Of a stretch of 64,000 nucleotides of DNA, positions 16,421 through 23,835 are shown in pieces. The translations under genes were made by a program, and so were the position numbers. The notes beneath the pieces were generated by a model. It worked only from the letters and a program-made list of their open reading frames with translations, made no database searches and was not told the DNA's origin. The first letter of the stretch is position 1. The number at the start of each line of letters is the position of its first letter. The stretch comes from Methylorubrum rhodinum (GTDB lineage Bacteria; Pseudomonadota; Alphaproteobacteria; Rhizobiales; Beijerinckiaceae): contig NZ_JACHOP010000026.1 in NCBI RefSeq assembly GCF_014199935.1, positions 1 to 64,000 on the forward strand. Direction: 5' to 3'.

Positions 16421-18331
16421 ATGGCCCTGACCAACCGCAACAAGTCCGGCGAGCGCAAGGAGCCCGGGGCCGAGCCGCTGAAGCGCTCGGTGGCCGGGTG
16501 CCTGCGCGCCATCGCCAAGCGGCCGGAGATCGAGGTCACCTATGCCAGCGACCGCCCGGCGCTGATCGGCGACAAGGCGCGCCTGCCCGAGCCGACCCGG
16601 CGGCTCACCGCCGAGGATGCCGCGATCCTGCGCGGCCATTCGGATTCGATGGCGTTGCGGCTGGGCTGCCACGACACGGGCGTCCACCGCCGCCTCGCCC
16701 CCGAGAACGCGGCGGCGCGCGCCGTCTACGACGCCGTCGAGCAGGCCCGCGTCGAGGCGATCGGCTCGCGGCGCCTTGCGGGCGTCGCCTCCAACATCAC
16801 GGCGATGCTGGAGGACCGCTACCACCGCGGCGGCAAGTACGAGAACATCACCGACCGGGCCGACGCGCCGATGGAGGATGCGGTGGCCCTGATGGTGCGC
16901 GAGCGCCTGACCGGCCAGGCCCCGCCCCCGGCCGCCGCCCGGATCGTCGAGCTGTGGCGCGAGCACATCGAGGCGCGCGCCGGCAAGAACCTCGACGGGC
17001 TGCTCGGCGCCATCGAGAACCAGCGCGGCTTCGCCCGCTCGGTGCGCGACCTGCTCTCCTCCCTCGACATGGCGGACGAGACGCCGCTCGATCAGGACGA
17101 CGAGACCGACGAGGACGAGAACCAAGCGCAGGACGACGAGCAGACCCCGAGCGAGGGCGAGGCCGAGGAGAAGAGCCAAGGCGACCGCGCCGAGATCGAG
17201 GTGACCGACGAGGCCGCCGACGAGCTGGAGGAAGGCGCCACCGAATCCGCCGACGCGCCCTCGGGCGAGATGCCCGAAGAAGCCGAGGACGCGGAATCGG
17301 AGGAAGCCTCCGAATCCTGGCGCCCGCCGACCAGCCGCGGCAACGAGCGCACCGGCCCGGATTACCGCGTCTACAACCCGCGCTTCGACGAGATCATCGA
17401 GGCGGAGGAGCTGTGCGACGCCGAGGAGCTGACGCGCCTGCGCAGCTACCTCGACAAGCAGCTCGCCCATCTCCAGGGCGTGGTCGGGCGCCTCGCTAAC
17501 CGCCTCCAGCGCCGCCTGCTGGCGCAGCAGAGCCGCGCCTGGGAGTTCGACCTCGAAGAGGGCCAGCTCGATCCGGCGCGGCTGGTCCGTGTCGTCACCG
17601 ATCCGTTCCAGCCGCTCTCGTTCAAGCGCGAGAAGGACACCGATTTCCGCGACACCGTCGTCACGCTGCTGCTGGACAATTCCGGCTCGATGCGCGGGCG
17701 CCCGATCACGGTGGCGGCGACCTGCGCCGACATCCTCGCCCGCACGCTGGAGCGCTGCGGCGTCAAGGTCGAGATCCTCGGCTTCACCACCCGCGCCTGG
17801 AAGGGCGGCCAGAGCCGCGAGGCGTGGCTGGCCGGCGGCAAGCCGGGCAATCCCGGCCGCCTCAACGACCTGCGCCACATCGTCTACAAGAGCGCCGACG
17901 CGCCGTGGCGCCGGGCTCGAAAGAACCTCGGGCTGATGATGCGCGAGGGGCTGCTGAAGGAGAACATCGACGGCGAGGCCCTGGACTGGGCCCACAAGCG
18001 CCTGCTGGCGCGGCCCGAGCAGCGCCGCATCCTGATGGTGATCTCCGACGGCGCCCCGGTCGACGACTCGACGCTCTCGGTCAACCCCGGCAACTACCTG
18101 GAGCGCCACCTGCGCTGGATGATCGAGGAGATCGAGACGCGCTCCCCCGTGGAGCTGCTGGCCATCGGCATCGGCCACGACGTGACGCGCTACTACCGCC
18201 GCGCCGTGACGATCATCGACGCCGAGGAACTCGGCGGCGCGATGACCGAGAAGCTGGCCGAGCTGTTCGAGGAGGATGCGGGCGGCGGGCGCATGGCACC
18301 CGCGCCGCGGCGGGCGGCCGGGGGGCGCTGA
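16421..18331 (+). CDS. cobT: Cobaltochelatase subunit CobT
   Basis: This 636-residue partner of CobS has an N-terminal domain, then a very acidic linker (residues about 220-305, Asp/Glu/Ser/Ala-rich) and a C-terminal von Willebrand A-type domain. That domain has the metal-ion-dependent adhesion site LLLDNSGSMRG and a later VISDGAPVDDST. This layout is standard for CobT. With CobS it forms the chaperone-like module that acts with CobN. cobN is not in the window. Confidence 0.95.
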   Translation: MALTNRNKSGERKEPGAEPLKRSVAGCLRAIAKRPEIEVTYASDRPALIGDKARLPEPTRRLTAEDAAILRGHSDSMALRLGCHDTGVHRRLAPENAAARAVYDAVEQARVEAIGSRRLAGVASNITAMLEDRYHRGGKYENITDRADAPMEDAVALMVRERLTGQAPPPAAARIVELWREHIEARAGKNLDGLLGAIENQRGFARSVRDLLSSLDMADETPLDQDDETDEDENQAQDDEQTPSEGEAEEKSQGDRAEIEVTDEAADELEEGATESADAPSGEMPEEAEDAESEEASESWRPPTSRGNERTGPDYRVYNPRFDEIIEAEELCDAEELTRLRSYLDKQLAHLQGVVGRLANRLQRRLLAQQSRAWEFDLEEGQLDPARLVRVVTDPFQPLSFKREKDTDFRDTVVTLLLDNSGSMRGRPITVAATCADILARTLERCGVKVEILGFTTRAWKGGQSREAWLAGGKPGNPGRLNDLRHIVYKSADAPWRRARKNLGLMMREGLLKENIDGEALDWAHKRLLARPEQRRILMVISDGAPVDDSTLSVNPGNYLERHLRWMIEEIETRSPVELLAIGIGHDVTRYYRRAVTIIDAEELGGAMTEKLAELFEEDAGGGRMAPAPRRAAGGR

Positions 18332-18341
18332 AGCCCCCCTT

Positions 18342-18480
18342 TCATCCCACCCATCCCCTCATCCTGAGGTGCTGCGAAGCAGCCTCGAAGGAGGGCTCCA
18401 GAAAGCGCCGCGATTCCTGGAGCCCTCCTTCGAGGCTCCGCTTCGCTGCGCACCTCAGGATGAGGGGGATGGATGGGACG
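18342..18480. repeat. Family B long palindromic repeat, copy 1
   Basis: The outer arms CATCCCCTCATCCTGAGGTG and CACCTCAGGATGAGGGGGAT pair. The inner arms CTCGAAGGAGGGCTCCAG and CTGGAGCCCTCCTTCGAG pair as well. It fills the gap between the convergent cobT and solute-binding protein genes and could act as a two-way transcription barrier. The second copy is at 23674-23816. Confidence 0.88.
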
Positions 18481-18489
18481 AAGCGGCGC

Positions 18490-19416
18490 TCAGAACGGAC
18501 TCACCGGAAAGAACCGCAGGTATAATTCCGCATACTTCCCGTCGTCCCACACCCGCTGCAACGCGTCGTCGAGCGCCCGCGACAGGGCAATGTCCTCGGT
18601 CCGGGTCACGAGGCCGATGCCCTCGCCGAAATAGCGGTTCTCCAGGTAGGCGCCGCCGGTGAAGGCGCAGCAATTCTCCGAATCCTGGCCGTTGAACCAG
18701 AGGGCGAGGTTGAGCCCGTCGGCGAACAGGTACTCGACCTCGCCGCGCTTCAGCGCGCCTTCCGCCGTCGCGAGATCGGGAAACGTCTTTCGGACAGCCT
18801 TCGGGAAGAACGCCTTGAGATAGGCCTCGTGCGCGCTGCCCTCGACGGCGCCGACGGTGCGTTCCGCGAGAGCGGCGACCGAGGGCGCGGGCAGGCTGCC
18901 GGCGCTCCGCACGGCGAAGCGGGCTGGCCAGCGGAAATACGGGCGCGTGGCGAGGAAGCGGGCGCGCAGGCCCGGCGTCAGCGGCACCGCGGCGGCGACC
19001 ACGTCGCCCTGCTTGTCGGCCAGCGCGTCGAGCAGGGTGTCGAAGCGGCGGGCCTGGACCGTGCAGGCGATCGCGAGGCGCTCGCACACCGCGCGGGCCA
19101 GTTCCACCGCGAAGCCGGTCGGCGCCCCGTCGGGACCGGCGAAGTGGAGCGGCGGGAACTCGTCGTCGGTCATGAACCGCACTGCCCGGCCGGTCTGCGG
19201 CGCGTCCACCCGCTCGCCGCGGGCGCGGGGATTCCAGAAGTTCGGGATGGTGACGGCGGGGCCGGCCGCCGCCGGGGTCGGCTGTTGCGCCTGTGCAACG
19301 TCCGCGAGCAAAAGGTTAACGCACGTTAACAGAACGGCGCTCAACCCAGGCGAGCGCCTTGACGCTCGGGTTGAGGCGGCGGAGCGATACACGTGTGTAG
19401 AGAGGTCCCGGCCCAT
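18490..19416 (-). CDS. Periplasmic amino-acid-type solute-binding protein
   Basis: This 308-residue protein from ATG 19416 has an N-terminal hydrophobic segment (LSAVLLTCVNLLLADVAQAQ) that looks like a signal peptide. The rest is a family 3 extracellular solute-binding fold: RFMTDDEFPPLHFAGPDG, FAVELARAVCERL and GDVVAAAVPLTP in lobe one, and FGEGIGLVTRTED and WDDGKYAELYLRFF near the end. No permease or ATPase gene lies beside it, so it may be an orphan receptor or feed a distant ABC transporter. The ligand is unknown. Confidence 0.82.
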   Translation of the reverse strand: MGRDLSTHVYRSAASTRASRRSPGLSAVLLTCVNLLLADVAQAQQPTPAAAGPAVTIPNFWNPRARGERVDAPQTGRAVRFMTDDEFPPLHFAGPDGAPTGFAVELARAVCERLAIACTVQARRFDTLLDALADKQGDVVAAAVPLTPGLRARFLATRPYFRWPARFAVRSAGSLPAPSVAALAERTVGAVEGSAHEAYLKAFFPKAVRKTFPDLATAEGALKRGEVEYLFADGLNLALWFNGQDSENCCAFTGGAYLENRYFGEGIGLVTRTEDIALSRALDDALQRVWDDGKYAELYLRFFPVSPF

Positions 19417-19584
19417 GCCTCTCCCTAGCACGGCGCGGGCCCGCAGGGAGCCGCCGCCCTGTTCCACTTCGCACGATCGGCCCCGCTGCCGACCGAGATC
19501 GCTTTCCTGACGGGCCTCCTCCCGTCGGCCGCGCTGCACCGCGCCGCCGCGCTCGCGCAAAAGCTCGGGACTGACGCCGCGACC

Positions 19585-21336
19585 GTGCTCCTCAACGAAG
19601 GCCGGATCGCCGAGGACGACTTTTACCGCGCACTGGCCCGCCACCTCGGCACCGAGTTCCTCGACGGGCCGATCCGGCTCGACGCGGGACTGCGCTACCC
19701 GCAGGTGCTCACCGCGGGTGCCGCGCCTCTCGCCCCCGATCATCCCAAAAGAATCGTCGCCGCGCCACGCGGCCTCGCCATCGCCCGGCTGATCGAGGCG
19801 GCGTCGTACCTCGAGCACCCGCCCGCCCTCACCACGCCGACGCGGCTGCGGGCGGCGGTGTTCGCGCGGGTCGGTGAAGGGATTGCGGAGGACGCCTCCG
19901 ACGGGCTCGCCCGGCACCGCCCCGAATGGTCGTGCCGGCCCGGCCCCCAGACCTTCGACCTGACGCTCGCCGGGCTCGTGCTGGCGCTCATCGTGCTGCT
20001 GACGCGGCTGCCGACGCTGACGAGCCTCGTTCTGCTGATGCTGATCCAGGCCGGCATGCTCGCGATGCTCACCGTCCGCCTCGCCGCAGTCGGAATCGCG
20101 GGCGACGCGGCCGAGCCGACGCCCGATCTCCTGCCGGACGAGGTATTGCCGACCTACACGGTGCTGGTCGCGCTCTACCGGGAGGCCGCGGTGGTGCCCC
20201 GCCTCGTGCGAGCGCTCGGCCGGCTCGACTATCCGGCGGCCAAGCTCGACATCAAGTTCCTGCTGGAGGCCGACGACACCGAGACGCTGGCGGCCTTCCG
20301 CGCGGTGCCGCTGCCGGCCCGGTTCGAGGTCGTGGTGGTGCCGGACGGCCAACCCCGCACCAAGCCGCGGGCGCTCAACGCCGCCCTGCCGCTGGCCCGC
20401 GGCGATCACCTCGTGGTCTACGACGCCGAGGACGTGGTCGAGCCGGACCAACTCCGGCGCGCCGCCACGCTGTTTTCCCGCGCGCCAGCCTCGACGGCCT
20501 GCCTGCAAGGCCATCTCGTCATCGACAACCAGGGCGACGGGCTGCTGCCGCGCCTCTTCGCCATCGAGTACGCGGCCCTGTTCGAGGTGCTGGGGCCGGC
20601 GCTCGCGGCGTGGCGGGTGCCGACGCCGCTCGGCGGCACCTCCACCCATTTCCGCACCCGCGTGCTGCGCGAACTGCACGGCTGGGACGCCTGGAACGTC
20701 ACCGAGGACGCCGATCTCGGCATGAGGCTGGCGATCGCCGGCTACCATGTCGGCGACCTGCCGAGCGCGACCTACGAGGAGGCGCCGAAGCACCTCAAGG
20801 CGTGGCTGCGCCAGCGCACCCGCTGGATGAAGGGGTTTCTGCAGACGAGCTTCACCCACGGGCGCGATCCGCTGGCGACGTGGCGCCGGCTCGGCCCGGT
20901 CGAGAGCCTGTGCGCCCTGGCGCTCCTGCCCGGCACCGTCGCCTCGGCCCTGTTCTATCCGTTCATGATGGGGCCGGGGCTCGCTGAACTCATCCTCGGC
21001 GCGCCCGGCCCCGAGGCCGGCGTGCTGGCGCACGCCACCCATGCCGGCGCCTGGACGATCTTTCTGGGTGGGCTCGCCGCGATCCTGATCCCGGGCTTCG
21101 TCGGCTGCCATCGCCGGGGCTGGGGCGACCTGATGTGGTTCGTGCCGCTGCTGCCGCTCTATTTCCTGCTGGTGAGCGCCGCCGCGTGGCTCGCGGTGAT
21201 CGAACTCGCCCGCCATCCCCACCGCTGGAACAAGACCGAGCACGGCCTGTCCCGCACGTCGCGCTCCGGCGCCCTGGGAAGAGGGGTCACAGCCGCTTGC
21301 TCAACTCCGCGGCCGTCTCCTGCGGCGGCCGGTTGA
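19585..21336 (+). CDS. Membrane glycosyltransferase family 2
   Basis: This is a processive-type glycosyltransferase with N-terminal and C-terminal membrane helices. The GT2 core is visible as VLVALYREAAVVPRLVRALG, FLLEADDTET, VVYDAEDVVEPDQLR, NVTEDADLGMRL and the QRTRWMKGF motif (Q-x-x-R-W). The first possible GTG is 19585. However, family-like protein sequence continues upstream to an in-frame CTG at 19459 (FHFARSAPLPTEIAFLTGLL) with GGAG 9 bases before it, and no ATG, GTG or TTG lies in that stretch. The true start may therefore be CTG 19459. The last 50 bases overlap the 3' end of the convergent Sco1 gene. The sugar and acceptor are unknown. Confidence 0.85.
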   Translation: MLLNEGRIAEDDFYRALARHLGTEFLDGPIRLDAGLRYPQVLTAGAAPLAPDHPKRIVAAPRGLAIARLIEAASYLEHPPALTTPTRLRAAVFARVGEGIAEDASDGLARHRPEWSCRPGPQTFDLTLAGLVLALIVLLTRLPTLTSLVLLMLIQAGMLAMLTVRLAAVGIAGDAAEPTPDLLPDEVLPTYTVLVALYREAAVVPRLVRALGRLDYPAAKLDIKFLLEADDTETLAAFRAVPLPARFEVVVVPDGQPRTKPRALNAALPLARGDHLVVYDAEDVVEPDQLRRAATLFSRAPASTACLQGHLVIDNQGDGLLPRLFAIEYAALFEVLGPALAAWRVPTPLGGTSTHFRTRVLRELHGWDAWNVTEDADLGMRLAIAGYHVGDLPSATYEEAPKHLKAWLRQRTRWMKGFLQTSFTHGRDPLATWRRLGPVESLCALALLPGTVASALFYPFMMGPGLAELILGAPGPEAGVLAHATHAGAWTIFLGGLAAILIPGFVGCHRRGWGDLMWFVPLLPLYFLLVSAAAWLAVIELARHPHRWNKTEHGLSRTSRSGALGRGVTAACSTPRPSPAAAG

Positions 21337-21880
21337 GGGCGACCGCACCGACGAACCTATTGTTCGCGTCCATCAGGTAGACCAGGGCGGTGTGCTCCAT
21401 GGTGTAGTCGTCGCCCTGCCCCGGCACCTTCTTGGCGTAGGCCCGGAAGCTCTTCACCGCCGCGGCCACCTGCTCCGGGCTGCCGGTGAGGCCGACGATG
21501 CGCGGATCGAAGCTCGCCAGGTAGGTCTTCAGCGTCTCCGGCCGGTCGCGCTCGGGATCGACGGTGACGAAGGCGACCTTCAGCCGGTCCGCCTTCGGGC
21601 CCATCGCGGCCAGCACGTCGCTGATCTGCTGAAGCGTCGTCGGGCAGATGTCCGGGCAATGGGTGAAGCCGTAGAACATCAGGTAGGGCGTGCCGGCGAA
21701 GTCGCGCTCGGTCACGGTCTTCCCGTCCTGGTTCACCAGGGTGAACGGCCCGCCGATGGCGCTCGCGGCGACCCCCTGGCGCGCCTGCGGCACCAGCGTG
21801 ATCACGGCCGCCGCGGACAGCGCGACGAGGCCCGCCACGAAGGCGGCGATGGGCAGGAGGACGCGGCGGGACGGGGACAT
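21287..21880 (-). CDS. SCO1/SenC family copper protein
   Basis: This 197-residue protein has an N-terminal membrane anchor (VLLPIAAFVAGLVALSAAAV) and a thioredoxin-like domain. It carries the copper-binding CPDICP motif (YGFTHCPDICPTTL) and the distal histidine in TMEHTALVYLMD. Sco proteins deliver copper to the CuA site of cytochrome c oxidase or act in thiol redox control. No oxidase genes are adjacent, so the target is not indicated. ATG 21880 gives MSPSRRVLLPI. Confidence 0.92.
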   Translation of the reverse strand: MSPSRRVLLPIAAFVAGLVALSAAAVITLVPQARQGVAASAIGGPFTLVNQDGKTVTERDFAGTPYLMFYGFTHCPDICPTTLQQISDVLAAMGPKADRLKVAFVTVDPERDRPETLKTYLASFDPRIVGLTGSPEQVAAAVKSFRAYAKKVPGQGDDYTMEHTALVYLMDANNRFVGAVALNRPPQETAAELSKRL

Positions 21881-22034
21881 GGTGTTCTTCGCCTGGGGGG
21901 AGCGGCATCGGGCGCGCGCATCATCACGGCTGATCCGTCCACGGCAAGCCCCTCGGATGCCGCGGTGGGAGTTCCGACTCGGCTGAGCGAGTGGCGTCCG
22001 CAAGGCTTATGGCCGTCTGGACGATCACGACGGC

Positions 22035-22147
22035 CCGTCATTCCGGGGCGCGAAGCGAACCCGGAACCCACGACTGGACACGACGCTTCATGACGCCGCG
22101 CATCGCGGGTGGATCCCGGGTTCCGCTGCGCGGCCCCGGGATGACGG
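22035..22147. repeat. Family C palindromic repeat, copy 2
   Basis: It begins CCGTCATTCCGGGGCG and ends CCCCGGGATGACGG, with the internal halves CCCACGACTGG and GGGTGGATCCCGGGTTCC. It lies between the 3' end of cysG and the 5' side of the Sco1 gene. The rest of 21881-22159 shows no gene. Confidence 0.85.
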
Positions 22148-22159
22148 CGGTGGGGCGGC

Positions 22160-23617
22160 CTACGATGCCGCCGCCTGCAATTCCGGCCCCGGCAGCGCCG
22201 TGCCGGCCTCGCGGCGGCCGAGCGCCTCGCCGACCATCAGGATCGCCGGGCCCTCGTAGCCCGAGGCCTCGACCTTCTCGGCGAGGTCGGCGGCGGTGCC
22301 GGCGACCGTCTGCTGGCCGGGGCGGGTGGCGTTGAAGACGACGAGGGCCGGCGTCGTCGGCGCGAGACCCTCCGTGATCGCCCGCTCCAAGAGCGCGCCG
22401 AGCGTGCGCTTGGGCATGTAGACCACGGTGGTGACGCTCTTGTCCGCCAGCGCGCCCCAGTTCAGGTCGTCCGGCAGCGCCCCGCGGCGGTCGTGGCCGG
22501 TGACGAATTGCAGGCGCCGCGCCGCGTCGCGGTGGGTCAGGGAGACGCCAAGCGCAGCCGCCGCCCCCTGCGCTGCCGAGACGCCCGGCACCACGGTGCA
22601 GGGGATTCCGGCGAGCCGGCAGGCCTCGATCTCCTCGCCGGCCCGGCCGAACACCAGCGGATCGCCGGATTTGAGCCGCACCACCTGCTTGCCGGTCTTG
22701 GCCAGCGAGACCATCAGCGCGTTGATGTCGTCCTGGCGGCAGGAGGGGCCGTGCCCGGTCTTGCCGACGAGCATCGTGCGGGCCTCGCGGCGGGCGTAGT
22801 CCAGAATCTCGGGGGCGACGAGGTCGTCGTAGAGGATCACGTCGGCGTTGCGTAAGCTGCGCAGCGCCTTGAGGGTCAGGAGTTCGGCGTCGCCCGGTCC
22901 GGCGCCGACCAGCGTGACGGCCCCGCCCATCGGCAGCGCCTCGGCCTGCCCCATCAGATCGTCGAGATCGGCCTGCGTCGGGGCGCGATCCGGCTCGGCG
23001 AAGGCGCGATCGGTGAACCGCTCCCAGAAGCCGCGGCGCTCGGAAAAGCCGTGGAAGCGGGCCGAGACGGTCTCGCGCCAGTCGCGGGCGGCGCCGACCC
23101 AGTGCTTGAAGCCGCGCGGCAGCATCGCCTCGATGCGCGCCCGCACGGTCTGGCCGAAGACCGGGGCGGCGCCCTCGGTCGAGATGCCGACGACGAGCGG
23201 CGAACGGTTGACGATGGCGCCGAACTTCACATCGCACAGATGCGGCCGGTCCACCGCGTTGACGATGGCGCCGGCCTTTCGTGCGGCGGCGACGAAGGCG
23301 ACGCAATCGTCCTCGTCCTCCATGGCGCCGATGGCGAAGGCGGCGCCGTGCAGGTCTTCGGGGGTCCAGCGGCGCTCGTGCAGGGTCACCGAGCCGGCGG
23401 CGATCTCGGCCGGCACGCCGCGCAACTCCTCGCTCGGCTCTTCCGCGTAGACATCGACGCGGGCGCCCGCGGCGGCCAGGAGCTTCACCTTCCATGGCGC
23501 GCCCGCATTGGAGCCGGCGAGCACCGCCCGCTTGTCCTGAAGCGGCACGAAGACCGGCAGCACGGCCAGCGGTTCGAGGCCGGCGCGGGTCTCAATGGGT
23601 TGGCGGGGTGTGCTCAT
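22160..23617 (-). CDS. cysG: Siroheme synthase CysG
   Basis: This 485-residue fusion makes siroheme from uroporphyrinogen III. Residues about 1-200 correspond to the precorrin-2 dehydrogenase/ferrochelatase part. From about 215 the methyltransferase follows, with TLVGAGPGDAELLTL, VRLKSGDPLVFGRAGEE and VVFNATRPGQQ. The N-terminal nucleotide-binding loop reads LAGSNAGAPWK where CysG usually has a GGGxxA-type loop, so dehydrogenase or chelatase activity may be altered. Siroheme is the cofactor of nitrite and sulfite reductases. Its position behind nasA points to nitrate assimilation. Confidence 0.92.
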   Translation of the reverse strand: MSTPRQPIETRAGLEPLAVLPVFVPLQDKRAVLAGSNAGAPWKVKLLAAAGARVDVYAEEPSEELRGVPAEIAAGSVTLHERRWTPEDLHGAAFAIGAMEDEDDCVAFVAAARKAGAIVNAVDRPHLCDVKFGAIVNRSPLVVGISTEGAAPVFGQTVRARIEAMLPRGFKHWVGAARDWRETVSARFHGFSERRGFWERFTDRAFAEPDRAPTQADLDDLMGQAEALPMGGAVTLVGAGPGDAELLTLKALRSLRNADVILYDDLVAPEILDYARREARTMLVGKTGHGPSCRQDDINALMVSLAKTGKQVVRLKSGDPLVFGRAGEEIEACRLAGIPCTVVPGVSAAQGAAAALGVSLTHRDAARRLQFVTGHDRRGALPDDLNWGALADKSVTTVVYMPKRTLGALLERAITEGLAPTTPALVVFNATRPGQQTVAGTAADLAEKVEASGYEGPAILMVGEALGRREAGTALPGPELQAAAS

Positions 23618-23673
23618 GACGAGAGACGCCGTATCCGTGATCTAAATCGGGGACGAGGGAGGGGTCGCCTCTT

Positions 23674-23816
23674 CGTCCCATCCGCGCCCTCATCCTGAGG
23701 TGCTGAGCGGTCGCTCAGCCTCGAAGGAGGGCTCCAGAAGACGCACGATCCCTGGAGGCCTCCTTCGAGGCTTCCGCTTCGCTCCAGCACCTCAGGATGA
23801 GGGCGGGAGTGGGACG
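23674..23816. repeat. Family B long palindromic repeat, copy 2
   Basis: CGCCCTCATCCTGAGGTGCT and AGCACCTCAGGATGAGGGCG are the outer arms, and CCTCGAAGGAGG and CCTCCTTCGAGG the inner ones. It sits between nasA and cysG, on the presumed operon transcript. Confidence 0.88.
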
Positions 23817-23835
23817 GCTCGCCAAAAATGTGCGC

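Noticed and set aside
15434..18178. A 914-codon open frame on the minus strand opposite cobS and cobT
   Set aside because: It is a shadow of the G/C-rich codon bias of cobST. Its translation is Arg/Val/Gly/His-rich with no domain, while both sense genes are certain.
18342..18480. Long inverted repeats as ends of an insertion sequence
   Set aside because: There is no transposase between or beside the arms, and the whole unit is under 150 bases, so it is a palindromic repeat and not an insertion sequence.
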